DNA of 64,000 bases, taken from the NCBI RefSeq assembly GCF_003265705.1, contig NW_020313288.1, forward strand, positions 2,609,723 through 2,673,722, in the 5' to 3' direction. The notes beneath the pieces were generated by a model, which made no database searches, was not told the DNA's origin, and worked only from the letters and a program-made list of their open reading frames with translations. This DNA is from Callorhinus ursinus (Eukaryota; Chordata; Mammalia; Carnivora; Otariidae). The position numbers and the translations under genes are program-made. Shown here piece by piece: positions 24,501 through 36,900 of this stretch (position 1 is its first letter; every line of letters starts with the position of its first letter).

Positions 24501-27500
24501 CCCCAGGAGTCAAACCCCGCCCCCACGTACCCTATCCCGCCCCAGAACCTAGTCCCGCCTTCTCAAGAGCATGGCCCCTCCCCCAGAGCCAACCCCGCCC
24601 TCCCACGTGCCAGGCCCCTCCCCCAGGAGCCAGTCTTGCCTTCTCACGTGCCTGGCCCCGCCCCCAGGAGCCAAACCTGTCCTCCCACGTGACCCGCCCG
24701 CCCCCGAAGCCAACCTGGCTTTCTCAAGCGCCAAACCCGCCCTTCCACATGCTCTGGCCCGCCCCAGACGCCAACCCCACCTTCTCAGGAGCCTGGCCCC
24801 GCCCCCAGAAGCCAACCCCGCCCTCCCAGGTGCCAGGATCCACCCCCGCAGCCGTTCCCGACCTTCTCATGTGCCCGGCCCCGCCCCCAGGAACCAACCC
24901 CGCCCCCCCGTGCCCAGACTAGGCCCATCCCCCCACGCTCCCAGCTCCACCACCGGGCCAGTCCCGCCCCCGGCCGGTCACCTTTGCTGCTGCCATCAGG
25001 CCCGCGCAGCACGGTGCATTCGTCGATGACCCCAAAGGGCTGGAACAGCCGCAGCACGTCCTCCTCCGACTGCTGCTTATTCAGCATCCCCACAAACAGC
25101 TTCCGGTCTCCTGTGGGCGGAGACACCCCCTCAGCCGAGTCCTGGCCTCCGGGAATTTCTCGGTCCCTCCAACAGAATGGAGGCAGCAGGGCGTGGGGGG
25201 GAGCACTGCTGGCCCCTGTTCTGCCTGTGTGTGGGAGGACACAGCCGCGCGCTTCCCTGCTCTGGGCCTCTCCATCCTCCCACGTGCCGTGCACGGCTCA
25301 TCTCCAAGCCTTTGCTCACGCAGTGCCCCTCTCCTGGAATGCCCTCCCTTCAACCCGGCAGGGCCACCGCTTCACTGCTCCCACCCTCCGGCCAAAGATG
25401 GTCTCTCTCCTCGCCCTCGGAGAACTCACACATAGTACTAGCGTAAGAACTGCCTTGCCTGGCCTGGGTCCCTGTCTGTCTGTCTGCCATCTAGATTTCC
25501 CAGTCGGGGGTGAGCGCTGATGGCCCCTGCGTCCTCAAGAGGGGCCAGGCAGTCAAAGTCTGTTGAATGAGCGAGGGCACGTGTGCGCGCAGGACCAGGT
25601 GCCCGAAGCCTGGAGCCCCCATCTGGTGGGGTGGGGGTGAGGGTCTGGCTGGAGGCCTGGCTGGAGGCACCAGAGTCCTGCTCCCTCTGGTAACTGGGCT
25701 GTTCCCCTGCAATCAGGAACAAGGCAGCTTCATCTCCCAGGGATGGTGAGCTGGGTTACTATGGAAACCTGTTCTCTGACAGCTGTCACTCATGGGGATG
25801 GAAGAGAGAGGCATAGAAGCAGAGAGACTGAGAGTCAGGGAAAGAGACAGGTGAGAGAGAAAGAGACGGAGAAACACAGAGACAGTCAAAGGGAGAGACA
25901 GTAAGAGACAAAGAGAGACACCAAGAGTAGAGAGAGAATCAGAGACACAGAAGGAGAGAAAAAAATGAGAGAGAAAGAGGTATGAAGTGAGAGGGAGAAA
26001 GAGAAGGTGATACAGAGAGAGAGCGACAGAAGGAGGAGGAGGAGAAGAGGAAGAATTATTAAGAGAGAGAAGAGAGAAGAGAAGAGACGGAGACATGCAG
26101 GACCCCCCAACCCCCATCCCAATCCCTGACCTACACTAGCAGCCTGTTTTGAGAGTGCGAAAACAGGTCCCAGCCCAGATGGGCTGTACCAGGCTCCTAC
26201 AAATACACAGGCGTCCTAACAGCCCTGCCCCACACACCACCCCCAAGGCTGGCTGCTCCCCCTCAGCCCCCAGTCCACCTGAAATGGGGAGGGGGTAGGA
26301 AAATCTCCCAGAATGGCTAGCTTGGATGCCACTAGGGACAGTCAAGCATACCCCCACGGTCACATCCCCAACACAGTCCAGACCTATGCAGATGCCAGGC
26401 CTCCAGCCCGCATACCCACACGCCCAGCCTGGAACAGTCAAGCACACAGGCTCGCACACACACGCCCACACACAGGCCAGGCATGCAGACATGCACACAG
26501 GCCAGCAGGCAGCCCCACCGCATAAGCCACAGAAACACACATGCACGTGTGCACGTGCTCACACACATCTGTACACAGGTGTGCCAAGGTATGCACGCGC
26601 ACACACACACACACTGAAAGCAATCCCCCTGAGGGGTCCCTTCAGGGTTCCCAGCCCCTCTGCATCAGAAGACGCCCAATACTGCACCCTACAGGGAGTG
26701 GGGCATTTTAAGTTCTTGGGGGAAGCAGCTGGACCTAGCCAGATCCCCCCCACAACTCCTCCACTCCTGGGCCTGTGGCACTGTGGTGTGGAAGAAGGGA
26801 CACAGCGCCCCCCACCCGCCGCTCTCCTGTCCCAACCCTAGCCAGGGGACTCTGCCTCTCCCACCACCATGAGGTGTGTGAGCAGAGAGGTGACTGCTAC
26901 AGCCTTATGATCGGGGACTCCCCTCCGTCCCCCATTCTTCTGCCACCCCCCAGCCTGGTGGCCACGGAGAGATGACAACTACCTCCGCGGCTTTCGCTGT
27001 CCGCCGGCTTCACTTGGATTGGCCGCGCCATCTGTAGAGAGAGAGGGGAGAAGGAGGTCAAGGCTGACAGTGGGAGCATCAGGGGTGGGGGCTTCGCTTG
27101 AGCTCTGCCAGGCACCCTGACCACCTCCCCAAGGCTCAGCATCCCACCAACTTCCAGCAGCAAATCAGTCAAACGAGTGACACAGCCCCATCTGTTCCAC
27201 CGATGGGGCTTCACTCATTGCAGTCTGGAAAACTCTTACTTTACCTTCAAAACCCAGTCACAATATTTCTTGCTGTAGGAAGCCTCCTTGCTTTCTCAAG
27301 TGTAGTAGGTTCTTTGCAAAGATGTCCAATCCCTCTAGTCCCTGTGTGTGATGTGACTTTGCAGTTTCTCTCATCAAAAACTGGAGCCTATTTCCCCACC
27401 CTTCTGCATCTGGGCTTGGCCTCCTGACTTGCTCTGACCAGTGGAATGTAGTGGAAGGGAAGTGGTGTGAGTTCCAAGCTCTGGCCTCAAGAGACTTTGC

Positions 27501-29560
27501 AGCTTCCTCTTTTGGAACCCTGACATTGCCAGGTGATACGCCCAGGCAGGACAGGACAGAACTCATGCCCTGAGAGGTCCCCCTGACAAACAGCATGTGG
27601 GAATGAGGCTGGCCTGTCCCAGCTCATCCCAGCAAGCCCTGCCTGCCACTGCATGAATGACCCCAGGAGAGACCGGCAGAAGAACCATCCAGCTGAGCCC
27701 AGTCTGAGCTTACTAACCCACAGAATCAACAAATAAAATGGTGGGGTTGGTTTGTTACTTAGTAGTAGCTGACTTATACCAAGGCAGCTACTTTTAGTCA
27801 GCTCTCTGAGCCTTGGGTGGGAGGACTGTCATACCTGAGTGGACCAGCTTTCAATCTGGGCTCCTTGCTCTGGACACTTCTGTCCTCCACCCCCAGCACT
27901 GAAAATGATGTTTAACGGAAGAAATCCTCCTCTAATCCCCACCCCCAAACTGACCCAGCCATGGGTGTGAGCTAATGTGGATATTTGAGAATAAACTCAA
28001 GGGATGTGGGAAGGGGGGTGGCATTTGCTTCTCCACTGGTCTGGGAACAGAATCCTCCTCCAAGCCTCATGTCTCCTGGTGAACTCCTATTCATCCTTCA
28101 AAACCCAGCTCAAAAGCCCCCATGCAGGCAATCCTTCCACCCCTCTGGGTTCCTTCCTCCATCTCAGGGCAGGAAGTGTCTATGTCTTGCTTTCTCAGAG
28201 CAGGCATCTCTCCCCACACCAGACAGGGATAATCCGAGAAGCTTGCCGAACTGAATTGACCAGAAAGAAGTGGCTGATGCACACCAGCATGGAAGGTACC
28301 TGGTGGCTCTGCGCCTGGCCTGGGGTTGGAACGAGTGCCAGTCCTAGACCCCCTCCCAGGTCAGACCATCCCCATGGTCATTCAGAGAAGGTGCTTGATG
28401 GATGTCAGCTTTCTAGTCGCTGTGCAGGTGCCCAGCAAGCTCCAGAGGCAGGCACAATTTTCACCGGGCCTTACAGATGTCAATATCAAGGCCCCGACTA
28501 TTTGTCCAAGGTCATGGTGGGCGAGTCGAGGCACTAAGCAGCCTTCCTAGATGTCAAATTCAAAGATCTTTCTACCCACTCCTATGAGTGGAGACCCCTC
28601 TCCAACTATGAACCCCCAAATCTCCTTCCCCTTGTCTTGGACCCTATCTCAGCTCTGAGCCTCCTCACCCCATCGGAATCCCCTCCCTCACGCTGCACGC
28701 TGTTTCCCTGAGCCCCCTCCCCCTCTCCAGCTTCCCTACTCTCTCTGAGCCCCTCCCATTCTGTTTGTTCCCTGGCTCATATGGGCTGCCTCAATTTGAA
28801 CTCAGCCTTGGGAGCCTCAGAAGCAGAGAGGCCTCCCAGTGTCCCCAATACCTGCCACCCAGCCACATCTTCAGAGGGACCCCGACCACCTGGGAAAGGC
28901 AAAACCATGTCTCCCTTCCCCCACCACGTACATACACACACACACAAACCCGGGCCCTCTCCACCTGGGTACCACACCCAGCTCGCTGGAGGCAGGAGGG
29001 GGAGATTATTTCAACCAGATGGGACCAGTTTCTGGGCTGGGGGCAGACAGGTTGTGAAGGGAGGTGGGGGGAGTACGGGCACCTGAACTCCAGCCTCCTG
29101 TTCGCCCCCACCCCTCCCACCCCGCCTCCGCTGGCCCTCACCTCCTCCCTCCTCCCAGCACCTTGGGCAGATGAGGATGGGGTTGCCATGGCAACGCTGA
29201 TTCACCACACGGAAGCTGGCAATTGTTGTTGCCATGGAAACCGCCTCTTAGGGGCGAGACCAGCTCCTGCCTTGCACAAAAGAGATATTTAAATATAATC
29301 TTCTGGAGATGGATGAGCTGAGGGAGGGAGCGAGGGAGGGGGGCCACGGGGAGGGAACCTGTCCCCCTCACCGCACCCTCCACCCCCGCCCCAATTCTCG
29401 CGGCCTGGATACCTGCGCCCCATCTCCCCCGCCCGCCGCGGAGCCTGGGACCTTTCCGCCTCCTCCTGGGAGGCCCCTTCCCCCTCCCGGGTCAGCTCGG
29501 GCTCGGGGCAAGGGTCCCGGTGTGGTCCCGAGAAGCCAGGCGGGCAGTCCCCTCCTCCCC

Positions 29561-29597
<37 letters not shown>

Positions 29598-32500
29598 AAG
29601 CCGAGGCTCCGAGGCCTGGCCATCCGCACCCCGCGGCCCGCCTTACCCACCGGCCTGGAGACGCGCGCCAGGCTGGCCTCCACGTGCCGCCGCCCTCCCG
29701 GCCGGCCCTGGGCGCACAGGCGCGCACACGCCGCACGCACGCACCGGCCCCGCGCCTCGCTCCCTGCGCCCGACGCCCAGGCGGGAGCTGACGATCCGCC
29801 CGCCAGAGGCCGGGCCCTGCAGGCGTTGCCCGCCGAGCCAGGAGGAGGCGTGCGGCGGGGGGGGGGGGGGGGGGGAGGTGGGTCTCCCCACACCCCCCCC
29901 TCCTGTCGCCCCTGCCCGCCCATCTGGCTCGGCCCACCTCCTTCCGGCTCCCTCTCTCCATCTGTCCCACCGAGGTCTCTGCCTATTGCCCTCCCTCCCT
30001 CCTCCACCTTCTCTGGCTCCCCATGGCTGCATCCCTTCCCTGCTCCCTCCCTTCCTCCTTTCATTTATTCAGTAACATTCCCGGTGTGCCCCATGCTGGG
30101 TAATTTTGCAACCCCAGGGAGGACTCACTAATCTGGCGTGAGGGGAGACAGAGGTAGATACAGTCACTCCCAGACCTATGCGGTCAGGATTGAGGCAGAG
30201 GTAGGGACCACCCCCTGGGAGACCCTAGAGCATAGAGGAGTGAGGAGCCAGAGGCTATCCTGGGGCTTCACTGAAGATGGAAAATCTGCGGTGGGTTTTG
30301 AAGTATGAGTAAGAGTTTGGGGTAGGGAGACAGTTTCTCATGTTGGAGGAATCCCTATATCCATTGACTTATTTGATCTCTAAACAAGTTTATGAGATGA
30401 AAACATTCTCATTCTACAGATGGGCAAATCAGAAAGCGAGAGGAGAAAATCAGAAACAGAGGCCCAATCTCCTGCGGGCGGGCAGGTTTCCTCAGGGTCT
30501 TCTTGGAATCCAGCCAACCCTCTAGCCAAGGAGCCAGGGCTTTGGGGAGTGTCTGTGTCTTTGGGGTGGGCACACATTAGATAGCTGAGACCCAGTCCTT
30601 GCTCTATCCCCCAGCTTTTGCTGGGTGATGTCAACCAAGCCACACATCATTGAGAAACCAGGGTCCCTCATGTCTGACCTGTGTATATTACAGACAGGGA
30701 AACCGAGGCCGCTGGGGGAGGGACTGCAGGAGGTGTCCCCAGCGGTCAGGCTGGGGCCCCAAAGATGGTCCTTTAGAAGATGCATAGTTGTGGCTTTAGA
30801 GGACGTGGGGACCCAGGAGAGGCCCCCACTAGGTCATTTCCAGGTGGTATGGAGGAGAAGGAAGCAAGGTGGTCCCCAGGTCACTATTCCAGCCTCCCCT
30901 TCTGCCCTGGAGCCCCAGCAAAGCCTCTCCCAGCAAAGCCAGACCCCGCCGCTCTCCTGCTCTAGGTGCTGCCGTGGCTCCTTCTGCCTAGGGGGTGGCT
31001 TCCTGGCCTTCCTCCCCACTCCTCCTCCCAGGCCCCCAGGACACCACTGTTGAACTCACTGGCTGGCACTCGCCCCTCCACACCCCATCCTCACTGTGAA
31101 GAGACCCCTCACATGACACCTCCCCCTGAAGACTTCCCCTCCAAGTCCATCCGCTTCAGGCGCTACGGCCCCCACCAGACACACCGTCCCTCTTGGGTGG
31201 GCTCCCGGGGGCAGGGGGCCGAGAGGCCCTGGGCACACCTCCTCACCCGAGGCCCAGCACAGGGTCCACAAATGACAACTGAAAGGAAATGAGACAAGAG
31301 CTATGGTTTCCAGACCCCACGGAAAAGGAACCCCAGTCCCTCTCCCCGTGGGCAAAGAGCAAAGTGCTGGGAAATAACTCAAGAGCGTGGGTCCAGCTGT
31401 GTCTACACCTTCCCCACTTCATGGAGGAGAAACCAGGCTTGGACAGACGACACAACTGGCCCAGACTCCTGCAGGCTCGCTGTGTCTACACCTTCCCCAC
31501 TTCATGGAGGAGAAACCAGGCTTGGACAGACGACACAACTGGCCCAGACTCCTGCAGGCTCGACAGTTCATTCATTCATTCATTCATTCATTCATTCATT
31601 CGTTTGTTGATTCAGCATGGATTTACCAAGCTCCCGTTGTGAGCTCAGCAATGGGCCTGTGTCATCCCACAGGATCCTCAAAGCCCTCCTGCAATCCCAT
31701 TTCACAAATGAAGAAACTGAGGCCCAGGAGAGTCACACAGCTGGACATTTGGCACCTGGGGCCCCTCGCTCAGTCTCAGGTTGGGCTTGGCTCTGAGCCA
31801 GGTCATGGGATGTGGGAGGGGGTCTTGCAAGGGGGCCCCTTCAGAAACCCCTGCATGCCTAGAAAGGGTTTTCGGGGGGCTCTGTGAGGGGACCCCCAGC
31901 CAGCCAGACAAACCTATCCCTTTCTGGGGTGCAGGGCAGATGTCAGATCTGGGATGTCCTTCGCCCCTCAAGACCTTCATGAAAAAAGAGACAATACCCC
32001 CCCAAATGGCACAGCCTCTCAGAGACAGGCATGGGACCTGCCACGCCCTGCCCCCCGCTGTCCCCACTGGTCTGTTCCATCTCCAGGAACCTCATCCTGG
32101 GGTTTGACAGCCTCACAAAGAGCCTCTGCTGCAATCTGAGGCTTCTGCCCAGCGTGGATTCCAGGGTCCTGCGGTCCATTCTGGGTTCTATTCTGGGATT
32201 CTGTTATTCAATTTAGGATCTTATTCCAGAATGCTGAGATTTGATTAAACCGCATCCCCCACGGACGCCACTGTCACACTCGAGATGGGGGCTGGAACTT
32301 GCTTCAGAAGCAGGATTTGTGAAGGGGGGGCCTGCCTGTTCCCTGGAGTAGGGGGAGAAGCACGGAGCCAGCAAATGACCTGGCTCACTCTCCCCTCCCA
32401 GTTCAGGAAGAGATAAAAAGACAGAAGGGTCCACTCCACACTGTCTCCCCCAACACACACGCACGCACGCACGCACGCACGTGGGTTTTTGAGGAGAGGC

Positions 32501-33945
32501 AGGGGACAGGAGAGACGGTGGCTGTCTTGGTCTCTGGCGTGACCCAGCTGTGGCCCCCTAAGTCCCCGGCTGCGTGTGTGGGCATGTGCGGGCACGTGAG
32601 CCGGCCGGGTGGGCTCTTCCAGCACGGGGGGGCCCCTGGTGCAGCAGCAGCTCCATCTTCTGGTGGAGACGGAGGGGGGGCTCAGATAACCGTGCTCAGA
32701 TGCGGTTGGCAGGCAAGGGGGGCCTTCCCCGCAGCAGCCCCTGTCACTCTTCCTGCAAGCCGCGAACGAGGCTCCAGCTCTGGTGCTGAGTGTGCCGATA
32801 CCATTTCTGTGGGTGCCCTGGGGTGGGGGGAGGAGGCTCACCCGCAAGTCAGATCCTTTGCTAGGCAGGGGGGTGTCAGCTACAGAAGCTGGAGGCACAC
32901 ACACTCGGGGGTCGGGACTCCTGAGAACGCACCCAGAGGAGACACGGCACGTGTCCCTCACAGACAAGGGTCTCTGTCGGTCTCGGCAAAAGCCGGAAAC
33001 AACCCAGATGTCCACCACCAGGAGGATGGAAAAATCAATTGTGTATTCGCGCTGTGGAATACGACCCGGCAATGATAAAGCACCAGTCACCAATGTGTGT
33101 GGCACTGACAGGTGATACCCAATCTCTTCAGCATTGTACTAAGTGGAGAAAAAAAATGCAGACGGTAAAGACCACATGTACTATGGTTCTGTTCATATTA
33201 GGTAAAAAGCGAGATGGGGAAAAGCGACCCAATGTTTTAGAGATATATTCATAAGCGCTAAGAACATGAAGAAAAACAGGGGTTGGTTACCATAAAAGTC
33301 AGGACAGTGACAGCAGAGGCTAGGGGACATGATCGGGATGGTTTCTGGGTATTGCTGGAGACCCCTCCTCCTTCCTCTCCAGCCATGAGCTGGTATCAAA
33401 CCGAGACCCACAATCTAGACATATGATGACACTGCATCCTGTTCCTGAGTCTAGAACTGTCTAACTAGGTCTGCACTGTCTAACATGGTAGCTGATCCTT
33501 GGTCTAGGACATTCTACATCTGTGCTATCCCAAACAGCGGCTGACTCCTAGTCTAGGACATTCTAGGTCTGCACTGGCCAACATGGTAGCTGCCTCCTAG
33601 TCCAGAACATTCTAGGTCTGAACTCACCAATATAGTAGGTGACTCCCAGTCTAGAACATTCTATATCTGCTAACACAGTAGCTGACCCCTGATCTAGAAC
33701 ATTCTAGATTTGAGTTGTCCAATGTGGTGGCCACTAGCCACATGTGGCGGTTTAAGTTTAAATTTAAATGTATTAAGATCAAGTAACATTAGAAATTGTT
33801 CCTGAGAGGCGCCTGGGTGGCTCAGTCGATTAAGTGTCTGCCCTCAGCTCAGGTCATGATCCTGGGGTCCTGGGATCGAGCCCCATGTCTGGCTCTCTGC
33901 TTAGCAGGGAGTCTGCTTTTCCCTCTGCCCCTCCCCCCCGCTCAT

Positions 33946-33981
<36 letters not shown>

Positions 33982-36900
33982 AAATAAATAAAATCTTTTT
34001 TTTTTTTTTAAAGAAACTGTTCCAGGGTGCCTGGGTGGCTCAGCTGGTTAAGCGTCTGCCTTCGGCTCAGGTCATGATCCCAGGGTCCTGGGATCAAGTC
34101 CCGCATGCCTGCTTCTCCCTCTGCCCCCCCCCTCATGAATAAATAAATTTAAAAAAGTTAAAAAAAAAAGAAACTGTTCCCAAGTCACACTTGCCACATT
34201 TCAAAGACTCAACAGCCACACAAAGCCAGTGGCCACCAAATTGGACAGCAGAGACAGAACATTTCCATCACTGTGGAAAATTCTATTGGACAGCAATGGT
34301 CTAGAATGGGGATCTGCCAACTCCATTCTGGGCCTCTGTCTGTTTTTGTAAAGTTTTATTGACACACAACCACACCCATCCATTTATGTATTGTCTGTGG
34401 TTTCTTTTATGTGATGTGACAGAGGCCCTATGGCCCATGAGGCCAAAAATATTTACTCTCTGATCCTTTACAGAAGAATTTTACTGAATCTTGACCTAGA
34501 ATATTTCCAAAGGCTACTGTCCAATATGGTAGCCACCAGCCACATGTGGCCATTGAGCCCTTGAAACATGGCTTGTGTGACCAAGGAATAGAGTTTTAAA
34601 TTTTGTTTATTTATAATTAATGTAAATATAAACTTAAATCTAAAAACTGATTCCTGACTCCATTCTTAGAAAACCTTTTAAGTATGTTTAGAGCAAGCGG
34701 GGTATGTGAACCTCCTTTTCCGACCATCAGTTTTATAGAATGCATACAGCAAAGGCAGATCGAGCATTTCTGATAACAACTGATTGTCCAACTTCAGACG
34801 GACTGAAAAGCAGGACACACACTGGGTGTTGGACGCCTACGAGGGAAAAGGGAACGTGAGCTCTTACTAACTATGCTGACTGCCTGCTGAAATGATAATA
34901 TTTTGGAGAGGTATTGGGTTAAAATGAAATCTAGTATGAAAATTAATTTCGCCTGTTTCTTTTTAATTTTTAAATGTTGCTCCAGAAAAATGTGAATGCA
35001 ATTTGTGGACTGCATTATATTTCTATTAGCACTGTCCTAGAACATTCACCAGCTCCTTATTCTCCTGATCACTGGATGACAGTTGTCTCTCCCAGTCATG
35101 ACAATCGCAAATGTCCCCAGACATCACCCAGGGACCCATGGGGGCAGAATCACCCCCAGGGTTGAGACCCCCTTCTGACCTGATGTAACTCCTCCATGAG
35201 ACAATGGAGGCTCTCGTGTGTTCCTGCACTCAAAAATGCGCCTGGCACGTTCCTACCTCCCAGTCTCGGCACACTCGGTCCCCACGCCACCCCCACCTCC
35301 ATCTGCCACAGTCTTCCCCATCTCTCAAGACGCAGCTCAAACGCTCCCTCCTCCAAGAAGGCGCCTTGTTTGCCTGCCACCAAGTCATTGGCGGTGGGGC
35401 AGCCCCCTGCTTCCCCTCTGACCCCCCACCCCCGAGATGCCGCCCCCAGCTGCCTTATATCCGCTGTTCATTTAGTGCTCGCCCCATTACAGTGGGTTGA
35501 ATAGGGACTCCCCTAAAACACGTCCAAGTCCTAAGCCCCTGAAACCTGTGAGCCCCTGAACCTTATTTGCAACAGGTGTCCTTACAGATGTCAGTAAGTC
35601 ATGGATCTCGAGATGGGGTCATCCTGGATTTCGGGTGAGCCCTAAGTCCAATGACAGGTGTCCTTATAGGAGAAAGGCAGAGGGAGAGGGGAGATGTGTA
35701 GGCACGGAGGACGGCCATGTGGTGACAGAGTCAGGGATCGGGCTGATGCGTCAATGAGCCAGAGAACATCAAGGATTATGGGCGTCACCTGAAGCTGGAG
35801 AGACATGGAGCAGGTTCCCCCCAAAACCTCTGGAGGGAGCACAGCCCTGCTGATGCCTTGATTTCAGACTTTGGCCCCGAGAACTGAGAGAGGGCAAGTC
35901 TCTGTCGCTTTAAGCCCCCTAGTGCACGGTGCTTGGTTGCAGTGACCCCAGATCACTCACTGGCTCCCCCATTCACTCCTGCCCGGAAACCCTTCCTCCT
36001 AAAGCATCTCAAACCCCTGACTTCTACCTCCACCATCCCTGCCCGAGTCGCTTCCTGACCAACTACAGCTCCCTGCTGCCCCTCTGGCCCCCTCCCCGCT
36101 CAGAGAGGCGTCCCCAAGCACCCTGTCTGAACAGAACCTGCATTCGGAGTCTGAAAATCACTCTGAAAGACCCCCCGCTTCTCAGCTCCATGTTGCGCTC
36201 ACCACCAGAAGCCCTCCCATTGGGTCCCACTTGGGTCACAGATCGGGTGCTCAGTACGCATCTGACATGTCTGCTGAATGAACCAATGTGTGCTGAGCAC
36301 GCAGCCCAGGGTCTGCCCTGGAGGGGCCCCTAATCCCGGCTGCTGATGGAGCCCAGAGCCCAGCTTTGGCCCCCAACACAGAGGGAGCTGGGCCTCAGGT
36401 GGTGGAGAGGGAGGCTGGCTTTGACTCCATCAGGAAAATGGGAGCAGAAGAAAGCTAAGAAGAACTTAGCTGGGGACACCACTAGAAATGTTAGCAGATC
36501 TCCAAGAGGGTACGGATTTCTCTGGACAGAAGGGTCAGAGCTTCCAGCCCGAATCTGATCACACACACACACACACACACACAGAGGTCCACTGGACATG
36601 GAGGGACTGGGTGCCCGCAAAGTGTCTGCCGTCAAATCCCCGTTCTGCTGTTTGCTGGCCGCCCGACCTTGGACACATCCACTAGAACACTGCTTTGTTC
36701 CTCTCGGTGCCCAATGCCCCCAGGCTCCTGGTGCCCGGAGCTGGGCAGACAGCGTGTCGCTCTGAGACCCAGGGGCACTGAGCTTCCTCCTTGCATCCTG
36801 GGGGGAGCTGGCCGCCGTGCCGCGAGGCTGCTCAAGTGCTATCAAGGTCTCACTCCCCCCTGGAGAGGAAGTGAGACCTCCCGTCCGTGGCCGCTCCAGG

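Larger units (their letters stand above)
23024..24981 (-). other. CELF5: CELF5 intron 4 (1,958 bp)
   Basis: Holds the GC-rich minisatellite next to the donor, an L1 scrap and a Can-SINE at 23700-23980. Flanking sequence (23100-23690 and 24050-24330) is a degenerate CAGACA-rich quasi-repeat. Confidence 0.9.
25111..26982 (-). other. CELF5: CELF5 intron 3 (1,872 bp)
   Basis: Contains an L2-like scrap (25230-25400), an X-box-like site (25755-25768), a 300-bp purine tract (about 25795-26095) and a CA-rich stretch (about 26430-26620). Confidence 0.9.
33715..34300 (+). mobile_element. MER-type (hAT-like) DNA transposon split by two Can-SINEs
   Basis: Left part TTGTCCAATGTGGTGGCCAC ... and right part CATCACTGTGGAAAATTCTA, TTGGACAGC are the two ends. 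Two SINEs interrupt it at 33803-34168. Confidence 0.65.

Noticed and set aside
24395..24975. CRISPR-like regularly spaced repeat
   Set aside because: Units are contiguous and diverged, no unique spacers, in a mammalian intron.
29564..29595. C32 run as a functional i-motif
   Set aside because: Could be, but homopolymer length is unreliable in assemblies and nothing else supports a role.
29309..30131. Overlapping 160-203 codon frames on both strands
   Set aside because: GC-rich CpG island plus C and G homopolymers; Pro/Gly runs, no domain, both strands open.
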